A program made the position numbers and the translations under genes. DNA of 64,000 nucleotides, taken from JABMOV01 sp964654545 (lineage in GTDB: Bacteria; Fidelibacterota; Marinisomatia; Marinisomatales; JABMOV01). The stretch lies in the NCBI GenBank assembly GCA_964654545.1, contig CAZZIU010000014.1, positions 10,369-74,368 of the forward strand, in the 5' to 3' direction. The notes under the pieces are model-generated. The model ran no database searches. It saw only the letters and a list, made by a program, of their open reading frames with translations, and was not told the DNA's origin. Shown piece after piece: positions 1-8,229 of the stretch (position 1 is the stretch's first letter; each line of letters opens with the position of its first letter).

Positions 1-1
1 G

Positions 2-706
2 GAATGGAACGGAGAGCGTAAAATTTGGGCGGCTTGTTTAACAGCCGATGACCTAAATGAAGAACGAGGCCTGGCCTGGACAAACAATGACGGTTTAACC
101 TGGCACCGTACGCTTGTGGGAGAAAGAATCTACAATGTTACTGCACATGATTCAGTTGTACTTGCTTCTTCGGAAAAGGGGCTATGGAAATCGGAAGATG
201 GTCAGACCTGGGCTCTATTCAAACCTGCAAAAGATGCCACACCATTGCAATCGGAAGAAATACTAAGCGATCAAGTCTACGCCGCTGCAATCGATGCGCG
301 TCCTTACTATACCCAACCTGCCATTTGGATAGGGACAGGAGACGGCTTAGCACGATCAGTCGATGTGGATGGGTCTGCCTGGAAAATATTCCGTGCTGAA
401 TACGATCCAAATTCCGTCTATGCCTATCCCAATCCGTTTTCCCCCACAGGACATAATATTATTGGTGGCGATGGGTACGTTCGATTTCATACGGATGTGA
501 CAACATCCTTTGTTATTGATATGAGCATTTACAATTTTGCCATGGAACAGGTAATAAGTACAAAATTGGATCGTCGATTGGGAGAGGGAGCTCTCAAGTG
601 GAATGGCAGGGATGCCAATGGTAGAATCGTCGACAATGGCACTTACTTCATCAGACTGAATTATGACAACAAGACAGAATGGCTCAAACTAATTGTAATC
701 AAATGA
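2..706 (+). CDS. Partial exported BNR/Asp-box protein with FlgD-like T9SS C-terminal domain
   Basis: The reading frame is open from base 2, so the 5' end lies outside the window. The GTG at 116 is internal and not a credible start. Seen: Asp-box motifs typical of sialidase/sortilin-type beta-propellers (TNNDGLTW, SEDGQTW). A C-terminal FlgD-Ig-like domain follows, starting near YPNPFSP and containing WNGRDANGR. It ends KLIVIK, the basic-hydrophobic-basic tail seen on type IX secretion cargo. Inference: a surface-anchored or secreted beta-propeller protein whose ligand cannot be told from this fragment. Its stop overlaps the ATG of the next gene (ATGA), which suggests co-translation with the PorV-like barrel that follows. 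Confidence 0.8.
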   Translation, partial: EWNGERKIWAACLTADDLNEERGLAWTNNDGLTWHRTLVGERIYNVTAHDSVVLASSEKGLWKSEDGQTWALFKPAKDATPLQSEEILSDQVYAAAIDARPYYTQPAIWIGTGDGLARSVDVDGSAWKIFRAEYDPNSVYAYPNPFSPTGHNIIGGDGYVRFHTDVTTSFVIDMSIYNFAMEQVISTKLDRRLGEGALKWNGRDANGRIVDNGTYFIRLNYDNKTEWLKLIVIK

Positions 707-1629
707 AAAAGATACTATTTATCCTAACATATTTATCGTTGCTTAGTGCTGTGGATTATGCCGGTTATTCAGGTTCATTTTTACGCCTGGGGACAACAGC
801 AAGATCGGTAGCCATGGGGTCGGCATTTACAGCGGCTATTGATGATGCATTTGCAGCGTACCACAACCCGGCCGGGACAGCATTTATGGATTCACCGCGT
901 GTGTCCGTCATTCACCATTCAATGCCACTGGATAGACGCTTGACCGCATCTGGATTTGCCATGAAATTGCCGCCGACGGCTGGTGTGAGTCTGGCATTTC
1001 TCCAAACCGCCACAACAAATATCGATGGTCGCACCCAGGCCGGACAGCAAACCGATATGCTGACCACCAGCGAAATGGCCGCCTATATCGGCTTTGCTCA
1101 ACGCATAATGCCTTGGTTGTCGTTCGGTATCAATATCAAAATCATGTACCAGTATTTACCACTAAATCAAGAAAAAATACGTGGGAATGGAACCGGTATT
1201 GATGTGGGAATTCTCGTTAAGCTGCCGAAAGAAAGGACACTGGGTTTCACCGTACAGGATTTGAACTCCGGTTATCATTGGGATACCAGTAAAATTCTTG
1301 AAAACGGAAGTGCTGATAATGTAAATAAATTTCCAGTCATAACCCGTCTGGGTGCATCACTACCGGTAAAGATGTTGTTTGTTACGGCAGATGCAGGTGT
1401 GGTCACAGAAGGAAAAACCTACTTGGCGTCCACTTTTCGTTTTGGGGCTGAATTTCCATACAAAGAAAACTATTTCTTGCGGGCAGGATACGGTAATAAC
1501 CGATTGGCAGTTGGTGTGGGGATGAAATATCGCTTCAGAAATCCTGGAGATGCAGCCATTGACTACAGTGCTGCAGTGGATGCCAGCGGCGGACTTAATC
1601 ACATTTTTACATTTGCGTTCAAATTATGA
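703..1629 (+). CDS. PorV/PorQ-like outer-membrane beta-barrel protein
   Basis: A 308-residue protein starting at the ATG inside the previous stop codon. That start gives a clean signal peptide (MKKILFILTYLSLLSAVDYA); an in-frame ATG 24 bases upstream would put a polar stretch before it. The mature N-terminus has the PorV/UPF0164 signature: LRLGTTARSVAMGSAF, then a DDAFAAYHNPAG motif. The rest alternates short amphipathic strands and ends with a C-terminal aromatic-hydrophobic strand (FTFAFKL), as outer-membrane barrels do. In T9SS bacteria PorV shuttles cargo to the sortase, while relatives transport hydrophobic solutes; which applies here is not decidable. The adjacent T9SS-type cargo favours a secretion-linked role. 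Confidence 0.75.
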   Translation: MKKILFILTYLSLLSAVDYAGYSGSFLRLGTTARSVAMGSAFTAAIDDAFAAYHNPAGTAFMDSPRVSVIHHSMPLDRRLTASGFAMKLPPTAGVSLAFLQTATTNIDGRTQAGQQTDMLTTSEMAAYIGFAQRIMPWLSFGINIKIMYQYLPLNQEKIRGNGTGIDVGILVKLPKERTLGFTVQDLNSGYHWDTSKILENGSADNVNKFPVITRLGASLPVKMLFVTADAGVVTEGKTYLASTFRFGAEFPYKENYFLRAGYGNNRLAVGVGMKYRFRNPGDAAIDYSAAVDASGGLNHIFTFAFKL

Positions 1630-2492
1630 AGCAATTGATCGGATTACAATTTTTTCTATGCACTGTGTTATTTGGGACAGGTGCAGGATTTTTATCCATT
1701 CCTGCAACGGCGGAGGCTATGGCCCGCGGTGATCACCCACTGGCATCATCATTTTCCGCACTAAATCCGGCAGGAAACAGGAAGGTAGCAGGACAACCAC
1801 TCCTAAACATGAGCTATGGATCATGGTTAGCAGATGCAGAACAAATGACCATTACGTATGCTACCGATAGATTTGATGGCACAGTGGTCGTAAAAGGTCG
1901 CTATGTGGGATTGTCCGATTTGGAATTGAGAACGGAGACTCCAACCGATGATCCATTGGGATATTTCGAAAGTTTTGGCGCCAACGTTGAAATCCAGTAT
2001 ACGAGACGTCTACATAATCTGCAGCTGGGATTGGGAATGAAAGCGACCCGCCTGCAATTGTACACCGCTGGTGCAAAGGGGTATGCGTTGGATGTAGGTG
2101 TTCTTTATACAGTCAACAAAACAGTTGATGTTGGTGTGACCATATTAAACATGGGTGGTTTTGAGAGCTGGGGATTACGCAATCCCAGTTTTCCTTTGCG
2201 TGTTATTGGCGGAATTGGTGCCAGTCTGGAGAGTTTGCCCATGCAACCATCATTCATGCTTTCTGCAGAAAATTCATCCCTCACCGATGGCATTATTCTG
2301 CGAGTTGGTGATGAATTAATCTGGAAACAACTGGTGGTCAGGTCGAGCATGGGATGGTCCAAAGAAGTTTTTGTGCGATCCGCTGGGATTGGTATTCGTT
2401 TAGGCATGTATTCAATTAATTACGGTTTTCAAGTCGGTTCGCAGCACTTGGGAATTCCCCATCTCATCGATGTATCTGTTCTTCTTCCCTGA
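1626..2492 (+). CDS. PorV/PorQ-like outer-membrane protein (second copy)
   Basis: 288 residues, with the start overlapping the previous stop by ATGA. A signal peptide (about residues 1-21) is followed by the PorQ-like N-terminus GFLSIPATAEAMARGDHPLASSFSALNPAG, split over two strands, and then repeated beta-strand segments. The NPAG element matches that of the preceding gene, so the two are probably diverged paralogs, but this one is shorter and less typical. Predicted location is the outer membrane. It sits between a PorV-like gene and a periplasmic polysaccharide deacetylase in one overlapping run of genes, so a shared envelope role is likely. The specific function is unknown. Confidence 0.65.
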   Translation: MKQLIGLQFFLCTVLFGTGAGFLSIPATAEAMARGDHPLASSFSALNPAGNRKVAGQPLLNMSYGSWLADAEQMTITYATDRFDGTVVVKGRYVGLSDLELRTETPTDDPLGYFESFGANVEIQYTRRLHNLQLGLGMKATRLQLYTAGAKGYALDVGVLYTVNKTVDVGVTILNMGGFESWGLRNPSFPLRVIGGIGASLESLPMQPSFMLSAENSSLTDGIILRVGDELIWKQLVVRSSMGWSKEVFVRSAGIGIRLGMYSINYGFQVGSQHLGIPHLIDVSVLLP

Positions 2493-3316
2493 TGAAAAAA
2501 GTTAACTATTCGCTGGCATTAAATGTCATTTTATCCGTTCTGGTGATCGCGCTGGTAACAGTGTTACTGGTTATGCGCCATGAAGTCACCGAACCAGTCA
2601 CCGGGCAAGAGGAGATGCCAACCGAAAGGCAACTATCAAAGGTGCCCAAACCAAAGGGTAGTATTGTTATAATTATTGATGATTTCGGCTATCGCAACGA
2701 TGAGATTTCCGATGGATTCTTAGCCCTGGATGTTCCCATAACCTGTGCCATTATTCCCGGACACAGAAACAGCGCCACATTTGCACAAAAAGCCATAAGT
2801 GCTGGCAAAGAGGTAATTATTCATATGCCCATGGAATCCCATTCTGAAACACAGGGGGAGGATGAGTATATCTTGAAGACAGTCATGACCAGCACGGAAT
2901 TGGAAAGTCGTATACGTCGTGCCTATAGCGAAATACCACAGGCAATTGGGATGAACAATCATCAGGGATCAAAAGCAACCGAAGACAGCCGTGTGATGCG
3001 TGTATTGGCATTAACCCTAAAAGATTTAGGAAAATTCTTTGTGGATAGCCGTACTACCGCCAAATCCATTGGAGAAAAGACCATGCAGCGCATCGGTGTA
3101 AAGACCCGACGCAGGAATGTGTTTCTGGATAATGAATTTGATCCTGCTTTGATTCAGGAGCAGTTGGTTGAGCTGGTGGAAAAATCCGATAAATGGGGAT
3201 TGGCTTTGGGTATTGGTCATGCCAAACAGGCCACTCTCAGTGTGCTTGAATCGGAAATACCAAGACTGCAAAAAGAAGGGTATTCTTTTACATTTGTCTC
3301 TGAAATAGTGGAGTAA
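2492..3316 (+). CDS. Divergent polysaccharide deacetylase family protein (YibQ-like)
   Basis: 274 residues. An N-terminal membrane anchor (about residues 8-28) is followed by a short low-complexity linker and a periplasmic catalytic-type domain. Family motifs are present: IVIIIDDFGY, ITCAIIPG, GKEVIIHMPME, IGMNNHQGS, FFVDSRTTA, RRNVFLDN and LGIGHAKQATL. These are the landmarks of the divergent polysaccharide deacetylase family that includes E. coli YibQ. The likely role is hydrolysis of an envelope polysaccharide substituent; the substrate is unknown. The start shares one base with the upstream stop, so it belongs to the same translationally coupled set. It is followed by a 75-base AT-rich spacer. 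Confidence 0.85.
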   Translation: MKKVNYSLALNVILSVLVIALVTVLLVMRHEVTEPVTGQEEMPTERQLSKVPKPKGSIVIIIDDFGYRNDEISDGFLALDVPITCAIIPGHRNSATFAQKAISAGKEVIIHMPMESHSETQGEDEYILKTVMTSTELESRIRRAYSEIPQAIGMNNHQGSKATEDSRVMRVLALTLKDLGKFFVDSRTTAKSIGEKTMQRIGVKTRRRNVFLDNEFDPALIQEQLVELVEKSDKWGLALGIGHAKQATLSVLESEIPRLQKEGYSFTFVSEIVE

Positions 3317-3391
3317 GTCCGTTTAAACTCAACTATAATATTTTCGAATTATACATAATCGGTATTTTCTGAAGACCTTTTAAAAAACACA

Positions 3392-5119
3392 ATGGGCATG
3401 TATACACATATACGATCGATTATTTCAACCTGTTTTCTCGTAACCATTTCTTTTTGTTCAACGCAACGGGTTATGACGTATAACACATTGAATTATTCCG
3501 GCAGCAATACGGATAAAGATGCGGCATTCCGGATTGTAATCGAAAACGCAGAGCCGGATATGATAATCGCTGAGGAAATTGGAGATCAATCAGGATACAC
3601 AAATTTTCTTTCACATGTACTGAACTACACGACGAATAATCTATATGCAGGTGCACCCTTTACGGAACAAAGCGAAACCAATGTGGACATCGCCCTGTAT
3701 TACAAGCCCACTATATTCTCTTTTGTTAGTACGAGTAGAATTAATACAACAGATATCTGGGGGAGACGTGATGTAATCGAGTTTGTCATGCGTCATGATG
3801 CCTCAGGCGTTGAATTTCGAATATATGGTTGCCACCTGAAGGCTGGAACCAATTCTGATGACGAAAACGAGCGTACTGCCGAAGCCACCCAATTGCGCAA
3901 TTATTTGAATTCATTGGATGGTGAGACGCCATTCATTGTCGCCGGTGATTTGAATCTTTACGACAACGGGGAGGGGGCATTCCAGGTACTCATTGAGTCA
4001 CAATCCGACAATGATGGGCGCTGTTTTGACCCGGTCGATCGTATCGGAAATTGGCATAATAACGCGTCGTATGCCGATGTGCATACCCAATCCCCGCGAG
4101 GTGGAAATTACGGTGGAATGGATGATCGCTTCGACTGGTTGCTTGTTTCTGATGCAATTTTGAATGGAACCGATATACAATATCTGGAAAATTCATACAC
4201 CCCCTTTGGAAATGATGGAAACCACTTTAATCTTGCCATAAACGAAGGAACAAATACAGCGGTTTCGGCTGCAGTTGCCGATGCCCTCGTGGGCGCCTCA
4301 GATCACCTCCCTGTATTCCTGGAATTGGAATTTGATGATTTGACACCATCTGAAGCAAAACTTGTCATAACAGAAATCATGCCCAATCCCAGTATGGTCA
4401 GTGATACGTACGGGGAATGGTTTGAAGTATATAATCAGGACTCAATTTCCCATAATCTGTTTCATTGGACGCTCAAGGATGCGGATACGGATTCTCATCG
4501 CATTGAGGATAATCTTATTATTGAACCGGGAAATTATATTGTACTGGGAAGAAATGCAGACAGCACACAAAATGGCGGACTGCAGGTTGATTATGTGATC
4601 CACAATTTTATTTTATCCAATACGGTGGATGAGATCATTTTTTGGGACAGTTTGGGCTACCTGGTGGATGAAGTTGTCTATGACAACACTTTTCCGTTTG
4701 GTAACGGTGCTTCCATGTATGTTGCGGATATGGAGCTGGACAACAATAATCCTGATAACTGGTATGTTTCCAGTACGCCCTATGGCGTTGGTGATTTTGG
4801 CACTCCAGGAAAAGCATGGGACGATACACTGGGAATTGTAACTGGTTCCATACCAGTATACTTTCATTTATCATCAGCCTACCCAAATCCATTTAATAAT
4901 GGGGTACGATGGGAGATAGAATTACCTGTTTCGGCAGAAATGACAATTAAAATTCACAATCTTCTTGGTGAAGAGGTGACAACCATCTGGAGCGGGTATC
5001 TTCCTAGGGGGAAACAGAAATTCTCATGGAATCCTGTAAATCAGGCTTCCGGCATCTATTTTATTACACTTCAGAGTGTAACGAACGTCCAAAATCTTAA
5101 ACTGATATATTTAAAATAA
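3392..5119 (+). CDS. Secreted endonuclease/exonuclease/phosphatase-lamin tail protein with T9SS C-terminal domain
   Basis: 575 residues (a second in-frame ATG two codons in is equally plausible). A signal peptide ends near residue 25. An EEP domain (about 28-312) has the catalytic landmarks TYNTLNY, AEEIGD, GCHLKAG, AGDLNLYD, DDRFDWLLVSD and ASDHLPVF. A lamin-tail domain (about 320-470, KLVITEIMPNP... GEWFEVYN) and a PNPFNNG-type sorting domain (about 490-575, ending KLIYLK) follow. Known for these families: EEP enzymes cleave phosphodiesters, and EEP plus lamin-tail is the architecture of extracellular nucleases such as ExeM. Inference: a surface-attached or secreted nuclease or phosphodiesterase. 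The active site looks complete. The gene opens a set of related exported proteins. Confidence 0.85.
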   Translation: MGMYTHIRSIISTCFLVTISFCSTQRVMTYNTLNYSGSNTDKDAAFRIVIENAEPDMIIAEEIGDQSGYTNFLSHVLNYTTNNLYAGAPFTEQSETNVDIALYYKPTIFSFVSTSRINTTDIWGRRDVIEFVMRHDASGVEFRIYGCHLKAGTNSDDENERTAEATQLRNYLNSLDGETPFIVAGDLNLYDNGEGAFQVLIESQSDNDGRCFDPVDRIGNWHNNASYADVHTQSPRGGNYGGMDDRFDWLLVSDAILNGTDIQYLENSYTPFGNDGNHFNLAINEGTNTAVSAAVADALVGASDHLPVFLELEFDDLTPSEAKLVITEIMPNPSMVSDTYGEWFEVYNQDSISHNLFHWTLKDADTDSHRIEDNLIIEPGNYIVLGRNADSTQNGGLQVDYVIHNFILSNTVDEIIFWDSLGYLVDEVVYDNTFPFGNGASMYVADMELDNNNPDNWYVSSTPYGVGDFGTPGKAWDDTLGIVTGSIPVYFHLSSAYPNPFNNGVRWEIELPVSAEMTIKIHNLLGEEVTTIWSGYLPRGKQKFSWNPVNQASGIYFITLQSVTNVQNLKLIYLK

Positions 5120-5298
5120 TCGGTTATAATGTCATTATCGTTAATCGGATTATTGTTTCGTATTCTAATCCTGACTAATTTGAAATCCTGTTCCGTTCAA
5201 ATTGTATGCACATAGGATTCACAACATTATTCGTCGAAAAAATAAGCAATTTAACGGTCAAATATTTTAATACAAAGCAACACAAAAGGGAGATCATT

Positions 5299-8226
5299 AT
5301 GTCTAAAATGATACTCAGTTTATTGGTACTATCTTTTTCTTTCGGCCAGGTCACAAATGTTGACTGGGAAACGCAGGTTTATCCCATATTTAGTGATGCC
5401 GGCTGTCACAGTTGTCATGGTGCTTCCGGTGGGTTTACCATTGGTGGAACAGCCACTGAAGCCTATTCTAATATTGTAAACCAAATGAGTTCATGCAATT
5501 CGTTGGATTATATTGAACCATTCGATACAAGTGCATCCCATTTATATCTAAAAATTACTGGCAATCAGGACTGTGGAGCCAGAATGCCCTATAACAACCA
5601 AACCTATTTTGATAGCCATACGGATCAACTTGAATTAATTCAAGTGTGGATTCAGGAAGGTGCCCTTCCGGCAGCAGAAACGACTGATGGTGGTGTCTTT
5701 ATTAGTGAATATATCGAAGGGTCATCCAATAACAAAGCGCTGGAAATATTTAACGCAACTGGTGCTGATTTGGATTTGAGTACTTTGGAAATAAAATTAT
5801 CACGAAACGGTTTCGGTTGGGGAATGTACGATGCGACGACGGCGGAACCAGGCTTTATATATCCATTATCCGGGACATTGCAATCGGGGGATGTGTATGT
5901 ACTGGCAGCCGATGCAGCTGGAACAGAAATACTTGCAGCAGCGGATGTTGCTCTGGCCTATCCAAGTGTTTGCCATTTTAACGGGGATGATGCCATTGGT
6001 CTATTCGAAAATGGTGTTTTAATTGATATCATTGGTGTAGAACTCGAAGACCCCGGTTCAGCCTGGGACGTAGCTGGTGAAGGTGCCGCAACGGGAGAAC
6101 ATACTTTGGTTAGAAAAGCTTCTGTGAATGTTGGCACAACCGATTGGTCGGCTTCCGCCGGTACAAATGCGGATGATTCGGAATGGATAGTTTATGCACA
6201 GGATACGTTTGAATATCTTGGTTTCCATGTCTGGTCTGGTGGGGGCGGAGAAAATCTTGCTCCAGTGGCAAACGCAGGGTCAGATCAAACCGTTGGTTAC
6301 AGTGAAGAAATAACACTCGATGGATCCTCCAGTCTTGATCCTGATGGGACCATAGATAGTTACCTTTGGAATCAGGTGAGCGGTACTTCCGTGACACTGA
6401 ATAATGCACCTACGAGTATTGCGACCTTTACATCTCCAGGTAGCGATGCCACTCTGGTATTTACATTACAGGTTACGGATGATCAGGGCGCCACGGATAC
6501 AGACACCGTTACTGTAAATGTTTTAAATATTTCACCTTCAGCTGTATTCTTCAGTGAATACATTGAAGGTTCAAGCTACAATAAAGCTGTTGAAATTTTC
6601 AACGGTACAGAAGGAACAATCGACCTGGCAGATTACCAATTCTGGCAAATTTCCGGAGGTGGAGAATGGCCGGAATATACGATTGATTTGACCGGATCAC
6701 TGGCAGCAGGTGAAACCTATGTTATTTGTCATCCGGATGCTGATGCTGCCATGCTGGCGGTTGCAGATTTGGTTATTACTCTGTATCACAACGGTGATGA
6801 TGCACAGGGAATTGCCCAAAATTTTGCCGGTACGTGGATACTCATTGATGCCATCGGGGAAAGCGGTGATGCCCCAACCGGAGGTTGGGATGTTGCCGGT
6901 GTATCTCAAGGTACAAAGGATCACACCTTAGTGCGTCAATCAACCGTCTTAACAGGAAATACGGATTGGTCATCTTCCGCCGGTACCAATGCTTCAGATT
7001 CTGAATGGATCGTATACGATGTGAACACATTTGATTATTTGGGAACCCATAATCAGAATGCGGATGCGCCAGTGATAGTAAACCTTTCGGCGACGCCGGA
7101 CTTTGTAACTTCTACGACGGAGTTGGAGGTGTCGGCCGATATCACGCCAGTCGTAGGTACAGTTACGTCCGCCTCCATCTGGTACGGGACGGATGGTTCT
7201 CTTTTGAACGAAGCGGTAATGTGGCTCGAATCCGGAACCACATGGATGGGATTAATACCACCCCAATCAGGGAATTCAGTTCTTCAGTTCCAAGTTAGTG
7301 GGACTGATGACGCAGGCAACACGGGTGAATCCACCACACTGTCCGTATTGGTAGCAAGTTCTACACCAACATCCATCGCAGATATCCAGGCTGATGTCGC
7401 TTCTTATGTGGATCAAATTGTGACATTACAGGGTATTGTAACCATCGGTGTTGGCGTATTGGATGAAGATGACACCAAGGCCTATATCCAGGATGCATCC
7501 GGACGAGGATTGAATATTTTTGATTTTGATATATTACCAAATATGGATCGTGGCGATGAACTCCAAATGGTTGGATACATCGATCAGTATTTCACGACGA
7601 CGGAAATTGTCGATTTTGTATATCAACGACTATCCACTGGAAATACGATTCCCGCGGTTCAAGAGGTCACGGTTACACAGGCAAATTCATCAAACTACGA
7701 AGGTACATTCATTCAAATTAACGGTGAAGTAACCAATTCAGTGGTTGTGGGTGGTGGACAAAAAATAACGATTTCCGATGGTGGAGATTCCACTTTTGTG
7801 ATGATCTGGCCTTCAACCGGAATTGACGTAACGCCACTTACTGTGGGATCTACATGGTCGCTTGCCGGTGTAGGCAGTCAGTATTCCGACGAATACCAGC
7901 TTTTGGTGGGTTATTCTGATGATATAGTGAATCTGGGGATTGATGATGACCTCATTATCCCAACGCAGTTTGGATTGCACAACGCCTATCCCAACCCCTT
8001 TAACCCGGCCACCACTTTGACATGGACCCTGGATCATTCCGGAGAACATGAATTGGCTGTGTACAATATTCTTGGACAGCAGGTGTCAATGCTGAGCAAA
8101 GGGTATAAAAATGCCGGTTCATATACATCAGTCTGGCAGGCGGGAAGCCTCAGTTCAGGAGTGTATTTTGTTCAATTAACGGCTGAAAACAAAAAGGATA
8201 TTCACAAAATCCTGCTGGTTAAATAA
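5299..8226 (+). CDS. Multidomain T9SS cargo: heme-c domain, two lamin-tail domains, PKD-like, OB-fold
   Basis: 975 residues from the ATG preceded by AAAAGGGAGA; this start gives a signal peptide (MSKMILSLLVLSFSFGQ), whereas an upstream in-frame ATG adds 31 unsuitable residues. Domain order: cytochrome c-like domain with C36-H-S-C39-H40 and a later MP, resembling planctomycete-type cytochrome modules; lamin-tail 1 (about 132-307, VFISEYIEGSSNNKALEIF); PKD/REJ-like module (about 319-409); lamin-tail 2 (about 415-584, a clear duplicate); Ig-like segment; OB-fold module (about 691-878); sorting domain (about 889-975, YPNPFNPATTL to ILLVK). Inference: a cell-surface protein carrying one covalent heme. 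No catalytic nuclease motif was seen. A 179-base spacer precedes it. Confidence 0.85.
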   Translation: MSKMILSLLVLSFSFGQVTNVDWETQVYPIFSDAGCHSCHGASGGFTIGGTATEAYSNIVNQMSSCNSLDYIEPFDTSASHLYLKITGNQDCGARMPYNNQTYFDSHTDQLELIQVWIQEGALPAAETTDGGVFISEYIEGSSNNKALEIFNATGADLDLSTLEIKLSRNGFGWGMYDATTAEPGFIYPLSGTLQSGDVYVLAADAAGTEILAAADVALAYPSVCHFNGDDAIGLFENGVLIDIIGVELEDPGSAWDVAGEGAATGEHTLVRKASVNVGTTDWSASAGTNADDSEWIVYAQDTFEYLGFHVWSGGGGENLAPVANAGSDQTVGYSEEITLDGSSSLDPDGTIDSYLWNQVSGTSVTLNNAPTSIATFTSPGSDATLVFTLQVTDDQGATDTDTVTVNVLNISPSAVFFSEYIEGSSYNKAVEIFNGTEGTIDLADYQFWQISGGGEWPEYTIDLTGSLAAGETYVICHPDADAAMLAVADLVITLYHNGDDAQGIAQNFAGTWILIDAIGESGDAPTGGWDVAGVSQGTKDHTLVRQSTVLTGNTDWSSSAGTNASDSEWIVYDVNTFDYLGTHNQNADAPVIVNLSATPDFVTSTTELEVSADITPVVGTVTSASIWYGTDGSLLNEAVMWLESGTTWMGLIPPQSGNSVLQFQVSGTDDAGNTGESTTLSVLVASSTPTSIADIQADVASYVDQIVTLQGIVTIGVGVLDEDDTKAYIQDASGRGLNIFDFDILPNMDRGDELQMVGYIDQYFTTTEIVDFVYQRLSTGNTIPAVQEVTVTQANSSNYEGTFIQINGEVTNSVVVGGGQKITISDGGDSTFVMIWPSTGIDVTPLTVGSTWSLAGVGSQYSDEYQLLVGYSDDIVNLGIDDDLIIPTQFGLHNAYPNPFNPATTLTWTLDHSGEHELAVYNILGQQVSMLSKGYKNAGSYTSVWQAGSLSSGVYFVQLTAENKKDIHKILLVK

Positions 8227-8229
8227 ACT

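Noticed and set aside
5206..5298. Upstream extension of the heme-c/lamin-tail protein
   Set aside because: The added 31 residues would bury the signal peptide; the ATG at 5299 has a good ribosome-binding site.
5120..5298. Possible terminator and promoter in the 179-base spacer
   Set aside because: AATAATC/GATTATT can pair only across a long loop, and no -35/-10 pair with good spacing stands out.
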